From contig CAWDQN010000005.1 in assembly GCA_963804495.1 (NCBI GenBank), positions 186,001 through 250,000 on the forward strand: 64,000 nt of DNA, in the 5' to 3' direction. Origin of the DNA: Rhodovastum sp963804495. GTDB lineage: Bacteria; Pseudomonadota; Alphaproteobacteria; Acetobacterales; Acetobacteraceae. The notes beneath the pieces are model-generated. The model was not told where the DNA came from and searched no databases. It saw nothing but the letters and a program-made list of their open reading frames with translations. Shown here in pieces: positions 52,521 to 61,229 of the stretch; the first letter of the stretch is position 1; the number at the start of each line of letters is the position of its first letter. The position numbers and the translations under genes are program-made.

Positions 52521-53852
52521 TTACAGCGGCAACTGCACCCGAGCCCGCAACCCGCCCAGCGGACTGTCCTCGAGCATGATTTCCCCTCCATGTGCCCGCA
52601 CGATGTCGCGCGCGATGGTGAGCCCCAGCCCGGTGCCGCCGGCCGCCCCGCTCTCGAAGGCACGGAAGACGCCTTCGCGCCGCTCGGGCGGTATGCCGGG
52701 CCCGTCGTCGTCCACCGTCACCTGAATGCTCCGCGGCCCAACCGCGGCGACCCCGACCACCATCCGCCGGGCATGGCGGCAGGCATTGTCCACCAGGTTG
52801 GTGATCGCCCGGCGCAGGGCGTCGGGACGGAGCGGCACATACAAAGCCGCCGGCGCCTCCAGCGCGATCGTCGCCCCGGTCCGGCGCGCGCCCGCCGCCA
52901 CATCCTCCAGCAGTTGCACAAGGTCTACCACCCGCGCCTGCTCGGTGCCCTCGCCGCGGGCGAAGGAGAGATAGCCGCGGATCATCCGCTCCATCTCCTC
53001 GACATCGGCGGTCATGTCGGCCACGTCCTGGCGCAACTCGTCCTGCGCCGGCAGCATGGCCAGCGCCAGGCGCAGCCGCGTCAGCGGGGTGCGCAGGTCG
53101 TGCGACACGCCGGCCAGCATTTCGGTACGCTGCTGCAGGAAGCGGCGGATGCGTTCTTGCATGCGGTTGAATGCGGCGCCGGCCTGGCGCACCTCGGTGG
53201 CGCCCTCCGGCTTGATCGGCCCGGTGTCACGCCCCATGCCGAACGCCTCGGCGGCGGCGGCCAGCCGGCGGATGGCGCGCACCTGGTTGCGCATGAACAA
53301 TGCGGAGATGCCGAACAGCAGCAGCGCCGAGCCGACCACCCAGATGACGAACAGATAGATCGTGCCGGTATACAGGCGCTTGCGCGGTGCCTGCACGTCG
53401 AGCACGGCATCGGGCAGTTGTACCCGGATCAGCACCGACAGCGGATCGGACGCCCAGTCCACGGTGAACGGCAGACCGACCCGTGCCTGCAGCGCGGCGG
53501 CGAGGTCCTCGTCCACCGGGCCGATCAAGGCCGTGTGACGCGCATCCGGCAGCACCGCCCGCGGCTCCAGGTGCATCGCCATTTCCCATTGCCGCCAGGC
53601 GTTGTCCAGCACCCAGAGCCGGTCGCCCTCGCGGGGGAATCTGTTCAGCAACTCCACCGTGGTCGCGACCTCGCCGGCGATCGCCAGCGCGAAGCGGCGG
53701 GAAATGATGTCGAGATGGCTGCCGTAGAAAATCTGCAATGCCACCGCCTGCACGATGATCAGCGGCACCAGGATCAGCAGCAGGCTGCGCCACAGCAGCG
53801 AGCGCGGAAAAATACGCTTCAGCAGATGCGCCTTGGGGATGTGAATCCGCAT
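52521..53852 (-). CDS. EnvZ-like sensor histidine kinase
   Basis: A 443-residue inner-membrane kinase. Two membrane helices (about 20-42 and 162-185) flank a periplasmic domain with WRQWEMAMHLEPRAV. After HAMP, the H-box VSHDLRTPLTRLR has His251; LVDNACRHA (N-box), DDDGPGIP (G1) and GGTGLGLTIARDIV (G2) complete the ATPase. It follows the response regulator gene by nine bases. Signal unknown; the family senses osmotic or envelope states. Confidence 0.93.
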   Translation of the reverse strand: MRIHIPKAHLLKRIFPRSLLWRSLLLILVPLIIVQAVALQIFYGSHLDIISRRFALAIAGEVATTVELLNRFPREGDRLWVLDNAWRQWEMAMHLEPRAVLPDARHTALIGPVDEDLAAALQARVGLPFTVDWASDPLSVLIRVQLPDAVLDVQAPRKRLYTGTIYLFVIWVVGSALLLFGISALFMRNQVRAIRRLAAAAEAFGMGRDTGPIKPEGATEVRQAGAAFNRMQERIRRFLQQRTEMLAGVSHDLRTPLTRLRLALAMLPAQDELRQDVADMTADVEEMERMIRGYLSFARGEGTEQARVVDLVQLLEDVAAGARRTGATIALEAPAALYVPLRPDALRRAITNLVDNACRHARRMVVGVAAVGPRSIQVTVDDDGPGIPPERREGVFRAFESGAAGGTGLGLTIARDIVRAHGGEIMLEDSPLGGLRARVQLPL

Positions 53853-53861
53853 CGCGCCCCG

Positions 53862-54561
53862 TCAGCGCCCCGGCTTCAGCACATAGCCCCGGCCACGGAC
53901 AGTGTGCAGGAAGCGTGGCTCGCGCGGATCGGCCTCCAGCTTGCGGCGCAGACGGGTGACCATGACATCGATCGCCCGCTCGCCGGTTTCGTCCATGCTG
54001 AGGGCGGCGACGATGTCCTCGCGCGAGAACACCTCGTTCGGCTTGCGCGCCAGCACGGTGAGCAGCGCCAACTCGCCGCCGGTCAGGCGGACCACCCCCT
54101 CCGGTCCGGTCAGCTCGCCGCGCGCCGGATCGAACGCCAGCGGTCCCAGCGGCAACGGACGGGCCGGCGCTTCCGGCACCGGCGGGACTTCGATGCGGCG
54201 CAGGCGCGCGCGGATGCGCAGCAGCAGTTCCTTCGGATCGAACGGCTTCGGCAGGTAGTCGTCGGCGCCGGCCTCGAAGCCGGCGATACGGTCCTCCGGC
54301 GCGCCGCGCGCGGTCAGCAGCAGCACCGGCACGCGGGCATTGCCGCGGCGGAGCGAGTTCCGTCAGTTCCAACCCGCTCTCGCCGGCCATCATGATGTCC
54401 AGCACCATCAGCTCCGGCTGCAGGAAACGAAGCTGCTCGCGGGCTTCGGCGGCACTGGCGGCGGTGGTCACGCGGAACCCGTTCTCGGCCAGGTAGCGCG
54501 ATAGCAGCGTGCGCAAACGGGCGTCGTCGTCCACCACCAGGATCGTCGCTTCGTCCGCCAT
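53862..54561 (-). CDS. OmpR-family response regulator; one extra base
   Basis: Receiver plus winged-helix regulator paired with the kinase downstream. The receiver has ILVVDDDARLRTLLSRYL and MVLDIMMAGESG (phospho-acceptor Asp in LDIMM), then LLLTARGAPEDRI and the Lys of YLPKPFDPKELLLR. The C-terminal domain has GELALLTVLARKPNEVFSRE and VTRLRRKLE. An extra base near 54360, after SGLELTE, breaks the frame; deleting it gives a continuous 232 residues. An OmpR family member by domain order. Confidence 0.88.
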
Positions 54562-54575
54562 TGGCTTCCCCCCGT

Positions 54576-55082
54576 TCAGGCCGGCCGTCCCGCCCGGTCC
54601 ACATAGGCGCGCGCGGCCTCGTCCATGATGCCCCGCATCACCCGCCGGAACCCGTCCACCGACGGCGGGCCGGCTTCGCGGTAGGCCGCCAGCAGCCGCT
54701 CGCGCTGCCGCTCGAACAGGCGCCGTTCCAATGCCTCGCCGGCGGGCGTGAGCGCCAGCAGCCGCTGCCGCCGGTCGGCGCGGCCCTGGCTCTGCGCCAC
54801 GTAGCCTTGTGCGACCAGCGCCCCCAGCACCCGCGCCAGGCTCTGTTTCGTAATACGCAGAATGGCGAGCAGTTCGGTGATCGGAATGCCCGGATGGCGG
54901 CCGATGAAGTGCAGGGCGCGATGATGCGCGCGCCCCATGCCGAGTTCGTCGAGGATCACATCGGCGGCGTTGGTGAAGTCGCGATAGGCGAAGAACAGCA
55001 GATCCTGGGCGGCGCGGATGTCTTCATCCTGCACACCCGTCAGGAGGCTGGCCGCTGGGGCTTGGGGTTTCGCGTCAGCCAT
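54576..55082 (-). CDS. MarR-family transcriptional regulator
   Basis: A 168-residue winged-helix regulator. GIPITELLAILRITKQSLARV is the recognition helix region, and GYVAQSQGRADRRQRLLALTPAG is the wing with its Asp-Arg pair. It lies 14 bases upstream of the response regulator and may be in its operon. It is divergent from ilvE across a 145-base region that may hold its operator. Confidence 0.9.
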   Translation of the reverse strand: MADAKPQAPAASLLTGVQDEDIRAAQDLLFFAYRDFTNAADVILDELGMGRAHHRALHFIGRHPGIPITELLAILRITKQSLARVLGALVAQGYVAQSQGRADRRQRLLALTPAGEALERRLFERQRERLLAAYREAGPPSVDGFRRVMRGIMDEAARAYVDRAGRPA

Positions 55083-55158
55083 TCTCAGGCCGACCTCGCC
55101 TGGATGCGGCAGCGCGGGCTTGGCATGGCTGGGTTGCCTCGCAGTTACGGCAGTCTGG

Positions 55159-55185
55159 TTGACGTATCCGGTGGTGCATTATACC
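55159..55185 (+). promoter_or_regulatory. candidate ilvE promoter
   Basis: TTGACG (55159-55164) and TATACC (55180-55185) are 15 bases apart, a short spacing. The CCTCGCA near 55136 and TGCGAGG near 55211 form a spaced 7-bp inverted pair that could bind the neighbouring MarR protein. This is a weak inference. Confidence 0.35.
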
Positions 55186-55227
55186 GTCCGGGTGGATAGA
55201 GCAACATTATTGCGAGGATAGCCTCCA

Positions 55228-56130
55228 ATGGCGCTGGTTCCTTTCGACGACCGCGACGGCCTGATCTGGTACGATGGCGCCTTGGTGCCCTGGCGGGACG
55301 CGAAGCTGCATGTCCTGTCGCATGGGTTGCACTATGCCAGCGGCGTGTTCGAAGGCGAGAGGGCCTATGGCGGACATATTTTCAAGCTGCGCGCCCATAC
55401 CGAACGGCTGATCGCCTCCGGCCGCATCCTGGGATTCGAGATTCCCTATTCCGCCGACGAGATCGACGCCGCCTGCCGGCAGGTGCTGGCCGCCAACAAC
55501 CAGGTCGAGGCCTATGTGCGCCCGATCGCCTGGCGCGGCACCGAGCAGCTTTCGGTCTCGGCCCAGGCGACGACCATCCACCTGGCGATCGCCACCTGGC
55601 CCTGGCCCAATTTGTTCGGCGACAACCGCATGAAGGGCGTGCGCCTGGGCCTGGCCGACTGGAAGCGCCCGCATCCCGAGACGGCCCCCACCGCCTCGAA
55701 GGCCGCCGGGCTGTACATGATCGGCACCCTGGCCAAGCACAAAGCGGAGGCCGAGGGGTTCGACGACGCGCTGATGCTGGACTGGCGCGGCCAGGTGGCC
55801 GAGGGCACGGGCGCCAACATCTTCTTCGCCATCGACGGGGAGCTGCATACACCGACTCCGGACTGCTTCCTGAACGGCATCACCCGCCGCACGGTGATCT
55901 CCATCGCCCGCCGCCACCAGATCAAGGTGGTTGAACGGCCGATCTTGCCCGAGGAAATGCAGGGTGCGAGCGAGGTGTTCCTGGCCGGCACCGCGGCGGA
56001 GGTGACGCCGGTGCGGCAGATCGGGGACCTGACGTTCACGCCGGGACCGATCACCGAGGCGCTGCTGCGCGACTATGAGGGGTTGGTGCGACTGTCGCCG
56101 GAGGAGGTTGAGGCTCGGGCGCCGATTTAA
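55228..56130 (+). CDS. ilvE: branched-chain amino-acid aminotransferase
   Basis: PLP-dependent aminotransferase (fold type IV) for the last step of leucine, isoleucine and valine synthesis. 300 residues; SHGLHYASGVFEGERAYGG and AYVRPIAWRG are normal, the PLP lysine is Lys158 in APTASKAAGLY, and ALMLDWRGQVAEGTGANIFF and FLAGTAAEVTPVR bind the cofactor. ATG at 55228 behind GAGGATAGCC. D-amino acid aminotransferase is less likely because of length and RPIAWRG. Confidence 0.94.
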   Translation: MALVPFDDRDGLIWYDGALVPWRDAKLHVLSHGLHYASGVFEGERAYGGHIFKLRAHTERLIASGRILGFEIPYSADEIDAACRQVLAANNQVEAYVRPIAWRGTEQLSVSAQATTIHLAIATWPWPNLFGDNRMKGVRLGLADWKRPHPETAPTASKAAGLYMIGTLAKHKAEAEGFDDALMLDWRGQVAEGTGANIFFAIDGELHTPTPDCFLNGITRRTVISIARRHQIKVVERPILPEEMQGASEVFLAGTAAEVTPVRQIGDLTFTPGPITEALLRDYEGLVRLSPEEVEARAPI

Positions 56131-56132
56131 GG

Positions 56133-56165
56133 AAGGAAGGCCAGGGCAGACCCCTGGCCTTCCTT
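56133..56165. terminator. bidirectional hairpin between convergent ilvE and M32 genes
   Basis: AAGGAAGGCCAGGG (56133-56146) pairs perfectly with CCCTGGCCTTCCTT (56152-56165), 14 bp with a 5-base loop. T- and A-rich ends face both genes. The core resembles the composite repeat (CCAGGGC-AGA-CCCCTGG). It overlaps the last bases of the M32 gene. Confidence 0.75.
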
Positions 56166-57672
56166 ACGTCAGATACCGCGCTGTCAGATGCGCCTCGAAG
56201 TCGAGCGGGTCCAGCGGCTTGCCGGTGGCGTGGCGCAGCAGGTCGTTGAAGCCCAGCAGACTGCCCATGGCGTGCACTTTCCTGCGCAGCCAGCCGACCA
56301 GCGGCGCCAGATCGCCCTGGCCGAGCGCCGCGTCCAGCCCCGGCACGTCGCGACGGGCCGCCGCCATGAGCTGCGCCGCCGCCATCGCGCCCAGCGTGTA
56401 GCTGGGGAAATAGCCGAACGCACCGTCGTACCAATGAATGTCCTGCAGGCAGCCGCGGGCGTCATCAGGCGGGGTGATGCCGAGTAAGGCGCGCATGCCG
56501 TCGTTCCAGGCACCGGGCAGGTCGGCCACCGCCAGATCGCCGGCCACCATCGCGCGCTCCAGCCGGAAGCGCAGGATGACATGCGCCGGATAGGTCATTT
56601 CGTCGGCGTCGACCCGGATGAACCCGCGCTGCACCCGGCGCCACAGGCGCGCCAGATTGTCGCCCGCATAGGGGGCTTGGTCGCCGCCGAACAGCAGGTG
56701 CAGCTCGCTGCCGAGCCAGCCGAGGAAGGCATCCGAGCGGCAGGCCTGCATTTCGATGATCAGGCTCTGGCTTTCGTGCGCCGCCATGCCGGCGGCGGCG
56801 CCGACCGGCTGGCGCGCCCAGGCCGCGGGCAGGCCGCGCTCGTACAGCGCATGGCCGGTTTCGTGCAGCACGCCCAGCAATGCCTGGGCGAAATCCTGTT
56901 CGTCGTAGCGGGTGGTGATGCGCACATCGGTGGGCGTGCCGCCGCAGAACGGGTGGGTGGAGCGGTCGAGCCGCGAATGCTCGGCCTCCAGCCCGGCCCT
57001 GACCGACAGGCCCCGGCACAGTGCCTCCTGCACCGGCACGGGGAACGGTCCCTGCGGGCGCGCGGGGGAAGGGCGGGCGGCCTGCAGCGCCTCGGCCCGG
57101 GGCAGCGAGTTGCGCAGGAACCGTTCGAAGGCGGTGAAGACCGGCTCGACATCGGCGACCCCGATGCCGTGCTGAAACCCGTCCATCAGCGCGTCGTAGG
57201 GCGACAGGCCGAGGCGTAAGGCCAGCGCCTCGGCCTGCTCGCGCACCAACCCCAGCACCTCGCCCAAGGCCGGCGCGACCAGGGGGAAATCGGCGGTGCG
57301 GCGCGCCTCCCTCCAGATTTTCTCGCAGGCGGAGTTGGCGCGCGCCTGCGCCTCCACGAGGTCGGACGGCAGGGCGCTGGCGCGCGTATGCGCCTGGCGC
57401 ATCAGGCGCAGATTGGCGGCCTGCCACGGGTCCGGGTCCACGCCGCCTGCCTCCGCGTCGGCAAGATCATCGGCCACTTCGGGCGCCACCAGCAGCCCGT
57501 GCGCCAGGCCCGCCAGCACCGCGAGCTGGTCGCCGCGCGCCGCCGCGCCGCCTTGCGGCATCATCGCCGCGGCGTCCCACGACAGCACGCCGATGGCTTC
57601 CTCGATCGTCGCGATCCTGGCGAAGCGGGCGGCGAGCCGCGCCGAAGCCGGCAGAGTTTGCAAAGTGCTCAC
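56164..57672 (-). CDS. M32 family metallocarboxypeptidase
   Basis: A 502-residue zinc carboxypeptidase (thermostable Taq type). The metal motif HETGH is residues 270-274 in VLHETGHALYERG. DVRITTRYDEQDF, AAHESQSLIIEMQ (third ligand Glu), the helical PAHVILRFRLERAM and WYDGAFGYFPSYTLG are characteristic. M32 enzymes release C-terminal residues, in the cytoplasm. ATG at 57672. It converges on ilvE. Confidence 0.94.
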   Translation of the reverse strand: MSTLQTLPASARLAARFARIATIEEAIGVLSWDAAAMMPQGGAAARGDQLAVLAGLAHGLLVAPEVADDLADAEAGGVDPDPWQAANLRLMRQAHTRASALPSDLVEAQARANSACEKIWREARRTADFPLVAPALGEVLGLVREQAEALALRLGLSPYDALMDGFQHGIGVADVEPVFTAFERFLRNSLPRAEALQAARPSPARPQGPFPVPVQEALCRGLSVRAGLEAEHSRLDRSTHPFCGGTPTDVRITTRYDEQDFAQALLGVLHETGHALYERGLPAAWARQPVGAAAGMAAHESQSLIIEMQACRSDAFLGWLGSELHLLFGGDQAPYAGDNLARLWRRVQRGFIRVDADEMTYPAHVILRFRLERAMVAGDLAVADLPGAWNDGMRALLGITPPDDARGCLQDIHWYDGAFGYFPSYTLGAMAAAQLMAAARRDVPGLDAALGQGDLAPLVGWLRRKVHAMGSLLGFNDLLRHATGKPLDPLDFEAHLTARYLT

Positions 57673-57701
57673 AAGACGTTGCTCCGTTAGCCCGGCACCC
57701 C

Positions 57702-57790
57702 TTAACTCATGGGGTCAAGGGGCCTCCGCCCCGTCGCGCCGAACGGCGCGCTGCGCGCCGGGGCGGGTCCTGGGGCCGAGGCCTTTTGGT
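57702..57790 (+). repeat. composite palindromic repeat, long form (copy 6)
   Basis: Starts CTTAACTCATGGGGTCAAGG, with CCGCCCCGTCGCGCCG, CGGCGCGCTGCGCGCCGG and GGGTCCTGGGGCCGAGGCC following. Matches the copies at 24155 and 43719 when those are inverted. It lies between the M32 gene and the small exported protein gene. Confidence 0.7.
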
Positions 57791-57813
57791 TGCTTTTGCC
57801 TCGCCGCAATCCG

Positions 57814-58269
57814 TTAGCGGTGATGCTCAACATCCCAGATCGCGGCGTCGGTTTCGTGGATCGCGCGGTCGATATGTTCGAAGGCGCGGTGGCGCAGCCG
57901 CCTTGCCTCCGGATTGTCCTCCTCGATGGACAGGTCCGCCCGGGCGCCGCGCAGCAGTTCGGCTGCTCGGTGCAGGCGGCCCGGGCCGACCGGAACATCG
58001 ACCGGCGGGTGATCATGGATGTCCCTGCCGTCGTCGATCGCGGCCTCTTTCAGGGCATGGACCGCGTGCTCGATCTGGTCGATCGCGACACTCTCATGGA
58101 AGCTGACGGCGGCATCGCCGGGACGGTTTTCGATCAACCACCGCGCCGCCCGCAGATCGCTCAAGGCGTGCAGGTAGCGTGGATGCGCGCCCGGGTACTG
58201 GGCCTGGGCGATGGCGAGAGGCATCGCGGCCAAAGCCGCGGCGATGAGCAAGCGCCTTGACGTGAGCAC
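57814..58269 (-). CDS. small exported helical protein, unknown function
   Basis: A 151-residue protein from the GTG at 58269 behind AAGGGAG. The signal TSRRLLIAAALAAMPLAIAQAQ ends at an AQA-Q-type site. The mature part is helical and His-rich, with YPGAHPRYLHALSDLRAAR, IDQIEHAVHALKEAA and FEHIDRAIHETDAAIW. Regular His placing suggests metal or heme contact, but I do not recognise the family. 67 bases separate it from glnD. Confidence 0.75.
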   Translation of the reverse strand: MLTSRRLLIAAALAAMPLAIAQAQYPGAHPRYLHALSDLRAARWLIENRPGDAAVSFHESVAIDQIEHAVHALKEAAIDDGRDIHDHPPVDVPVGPGRLHRAAELLRGARADLSIEEDNPEARRLRHRAFEHIDRAIHETDAAIWDVEHHR

Positions 58270-58336
58270 AACCAAACTCCCTTCAGGGTGGAATCCATCA
58301 GCAACGAACGCGATCCGTGCGCGGCAGGCGCTCCGC

Positions 58337-61226
58337 TCAGGCCGCATCCTCCGCCCGCCGCCGTTTCGGTGCCGGCGCAGGCATGGGTTCGTCGTCGGGG
58401 CTGCCCAGCGCGGCGAGCAGCGCCTCGCGCAACACGTGCAGCTTGCGTTCGTTCTCGACCTTCAGGCCGAACACGTCCTTCACGTAGAACACGTCCACCG
58501 CCCGCACCCCGTAGGTGCTGACATGCGCGGAGGCGATCTGCAGCCCCTGTTCGCTGATCGCCGCCGTCACGTCGTACAGCAGGCCGGGCCGGTCGCGGCC
58601 GTTGACCTCCAGCACGGTGTAGGTGTTGGAGGCATGGTTGTCGATCACCACCCGCGGCGGGACGTGAATGGCGCGCATCCTGCGGCCGAGCAGTGCCTTG
58701 GACAGTTTGCGGATTTCGGTGCCCAGCTTGATCCGCCCGGTCAGCGCCTGCTCGACCATCACATACAGCCGCGCCAGCCGGTGCGGCGCGTCGAGCGCGC
58801 CGCCGGCGGCGTCCTGAATCCAGAACGTGTCCAGCGCCATGCCGTTGGTGAGGGTGTGGATGCGCGCATCGACGATCGAGGCGCCGGCGACGGCCAGCGC
58901 CCCGGCGATCTGGCTGAACAGCCCGGCGTGGTCGGCGGCATAGACGGTCACTTCCGTCACCGCGCGGGCCGGCAGGGGCTGCGTCTCCACCGTCAGCGGC
59001 GCGTGGCGGGCTTCGGCGTCGCGGATCAGCCGGGCGTGGCGGGCGTGGGTGTCGGGGTCGAAGCCCAGCCAGTAGCCGGCATAGCCGAGGGAGAGGTATT
59101 TCTCCCGCGCCTCGGCCGGCCAGTCCTGCAGCTGCGCCGCCGCCGCTTCCCGGGCGCGGTCCACCCGCACGTCACGCTCGGTGGTGGACAGGCCGCCGGC
59201 GAGCACTTCGCCCACCCGCGCATACAGCTCGCGCAGCAGGGTGGCTTTCCAGCCGTTCCAGACCTTGCTGGACACGGCGCGCATATCGGCCACCGTGAGC
59301 ACCAGCAGCAGGCGCAGCCGTTCGGGCGACTGGATCACCTCGGCGAGGTCGAGGATGGTCTTGGCATCGTCGATGTCGCGCTTGAACGCGGTCTGGCTGA
59401 GCAGCAGATGGTGCAGCACCAGCCAGGAGACCATTTCGGTCTCCTCGGCCGACAGGCCGAGCGCCGGGCAGAACGTCCAGCGCCAGTTCGGCGCCGAGTT
59501 CGGAATGGTCGCCGCCGCGGCCCTTGGCGATGTCGTGCATGATCATCGCCATGTACAAGGCTCGGCGCGACTGCAGGCTGTTGACCAGGCCCGAGGCCAC
59601 CGGGGCGATCTGCGCCAGCTCGCCGCGTTCCAGCGAATTGAGCACCCGCACCGCCTCGATCGTATGCTCGTCGACGGTGAACACGTGGTACGTATCGAAC
59701 TGCATCTGGCCGACGATGCGCGCCCAGTCCGGCAGCAGCCGGCCGAGGATGCCGACCTCGTTCATCACCTTCAGCCAGGTGGCGCCGTCGGCGTGGTTGT
59801 GCTCGGCGTCGCGCCCGCACAGAAGGTCCAGGAACAGGGCGGAGGCTTCCGGGTCGCCGCGCAGTTCCACCGCCCGGCGCTCGTGGCGGATCAGGGCGCG
59901 GACGGCGAGCGGATGCAATTCCAGCTCGCGGTCGCGCGCCACCTGCAGGATGCGGAGCATCTGCACCGGCTCGGCGAAAAACTCGCGGCCGCGGGCGCTC
60001 ATCAGCATGCCGTCGGCCAGCACGAAGCCGGCGGCGGCCAGGGCGGCGTCGGTTTCCTTGGCGTGGGCTGGCGGGCCGAGGGCGGCGCGCAGCATCGCCG
60101 GCTCCAGCACATGGGTCAGCCGGGTGACCTCGCGGGCGGTCAGGAAGTAGTGGCGCATGAATCGCTCCACCCCGTCCTGGCGGCCGTGCCGCGTGTAGCC
60201 CATGCGCGCGCCGACCACGGGCTGCAGGTCGAAGGTCAGGCGCTCCTCGGCGCGGCCGGCGACGTAATGCAAATGGAAGCGCAGCGTCCACAGAAAGTCC
60301 CAGGAGCGGTTCGCCAGCCGGACCTCGGTGTCCACCAGCAATTCGCCGGCCGGACCGGTCGGGTCGGCGAGTTCGGCCATGGTGCGGATGCCGAACACGT
60401 AGCGGGCGATCCAGTACAGCGTTTGCAGGTCGCGCAGGCCGCCGCGGCCTTCCTTGATATTGGGCTCGACCACATACGGCGAATCGCCGAAGCGGCGGTG
60501 GCGGGTGGTGCGCTCGGCCTGCTTGGCGGCGATGTAGCCGGCCGCCCCCGCCTCGGTGCAGGCGGCGCGGAAGCGTTTGGCGAAGTCCCGGAACAGTACC
60601 GCGTCGCCGGCGATCGGGCGGGCGTCGAGCAATGAGGTGCGGATGGTGGCGTCGCCGTTCGCCTCGGTCAGACAATCGGCGACCGAGCGGGTGGCGTGGC
60701 CGACCTTCAGGCCGAGATCCCAAAGGAAATACAACATGAACTCGACCGTTCGCAGCGCCGCCGGGCTCGGTTCGTCGGCGGTCAGGAACAGCAGGTCGAT
60801 GTCGCTGAACGGCGCCAGCACGCCGCGGCCATAGCCGCCGGTGGCCGCCACGCCGAGCCGTCCGAGCCCGGCCGCCTCCGGCGCGACGCCGGCCAGCGCC
60901 GGCCCGACCGGCGCGCCCTCTGGCACCAGCAGCGACAGCGCGTAGCCATATAAACTGGTGATCAGCCCGTCGGTCAGCGCCGCCAGCCGCCGGGCGGCGA
61001 GCATGCCGGAGATCTCGTTGCGCTCGAAGCTTTCGCGCACATCGTTCTGAATGCGCGCGAGATGGCGGCGGAAGGCGGCGAGGGCGGCATCGCGCGGAAT
61101 TGCGCCGGGTGGGATCGCGCCTGTCTCGTCGAACGGGGCGTTCTCGGCTGCGATCGCGCACAGCGCCTCATGCAATGCGGCGGCGGCGGCGGCCGGGTCG
61201 GGGGGCAGGGACAGGAACGAGGACAT
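58337..61226 (-). CDS. glnD: bifunctional uridylyltransferase/uridylyl-removing enzyme GlnD; one extra base
   Basis: Central nitrogen sensor: adds and removes UMP on PII according to glutamine. From the ATG at 61226: the nucleotidyltransferase domain with GGYGRGVLAPFSDIDLLFL, the HD domain with MAMIMHDIAKGRGGDHSELG, and two C-terminal ACT domains (EVTVYAADHAGLFSQIAG and VNGRDRPGLLYDVTAAI). An extra base near 59472 breaks the frame right after the HD start; deleting it gives CPALGLSAEETEMV and exactly 962 residues. It is three bases after mutS. Confidence 0.92.
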
Positions 61227-61229
61227 GAA

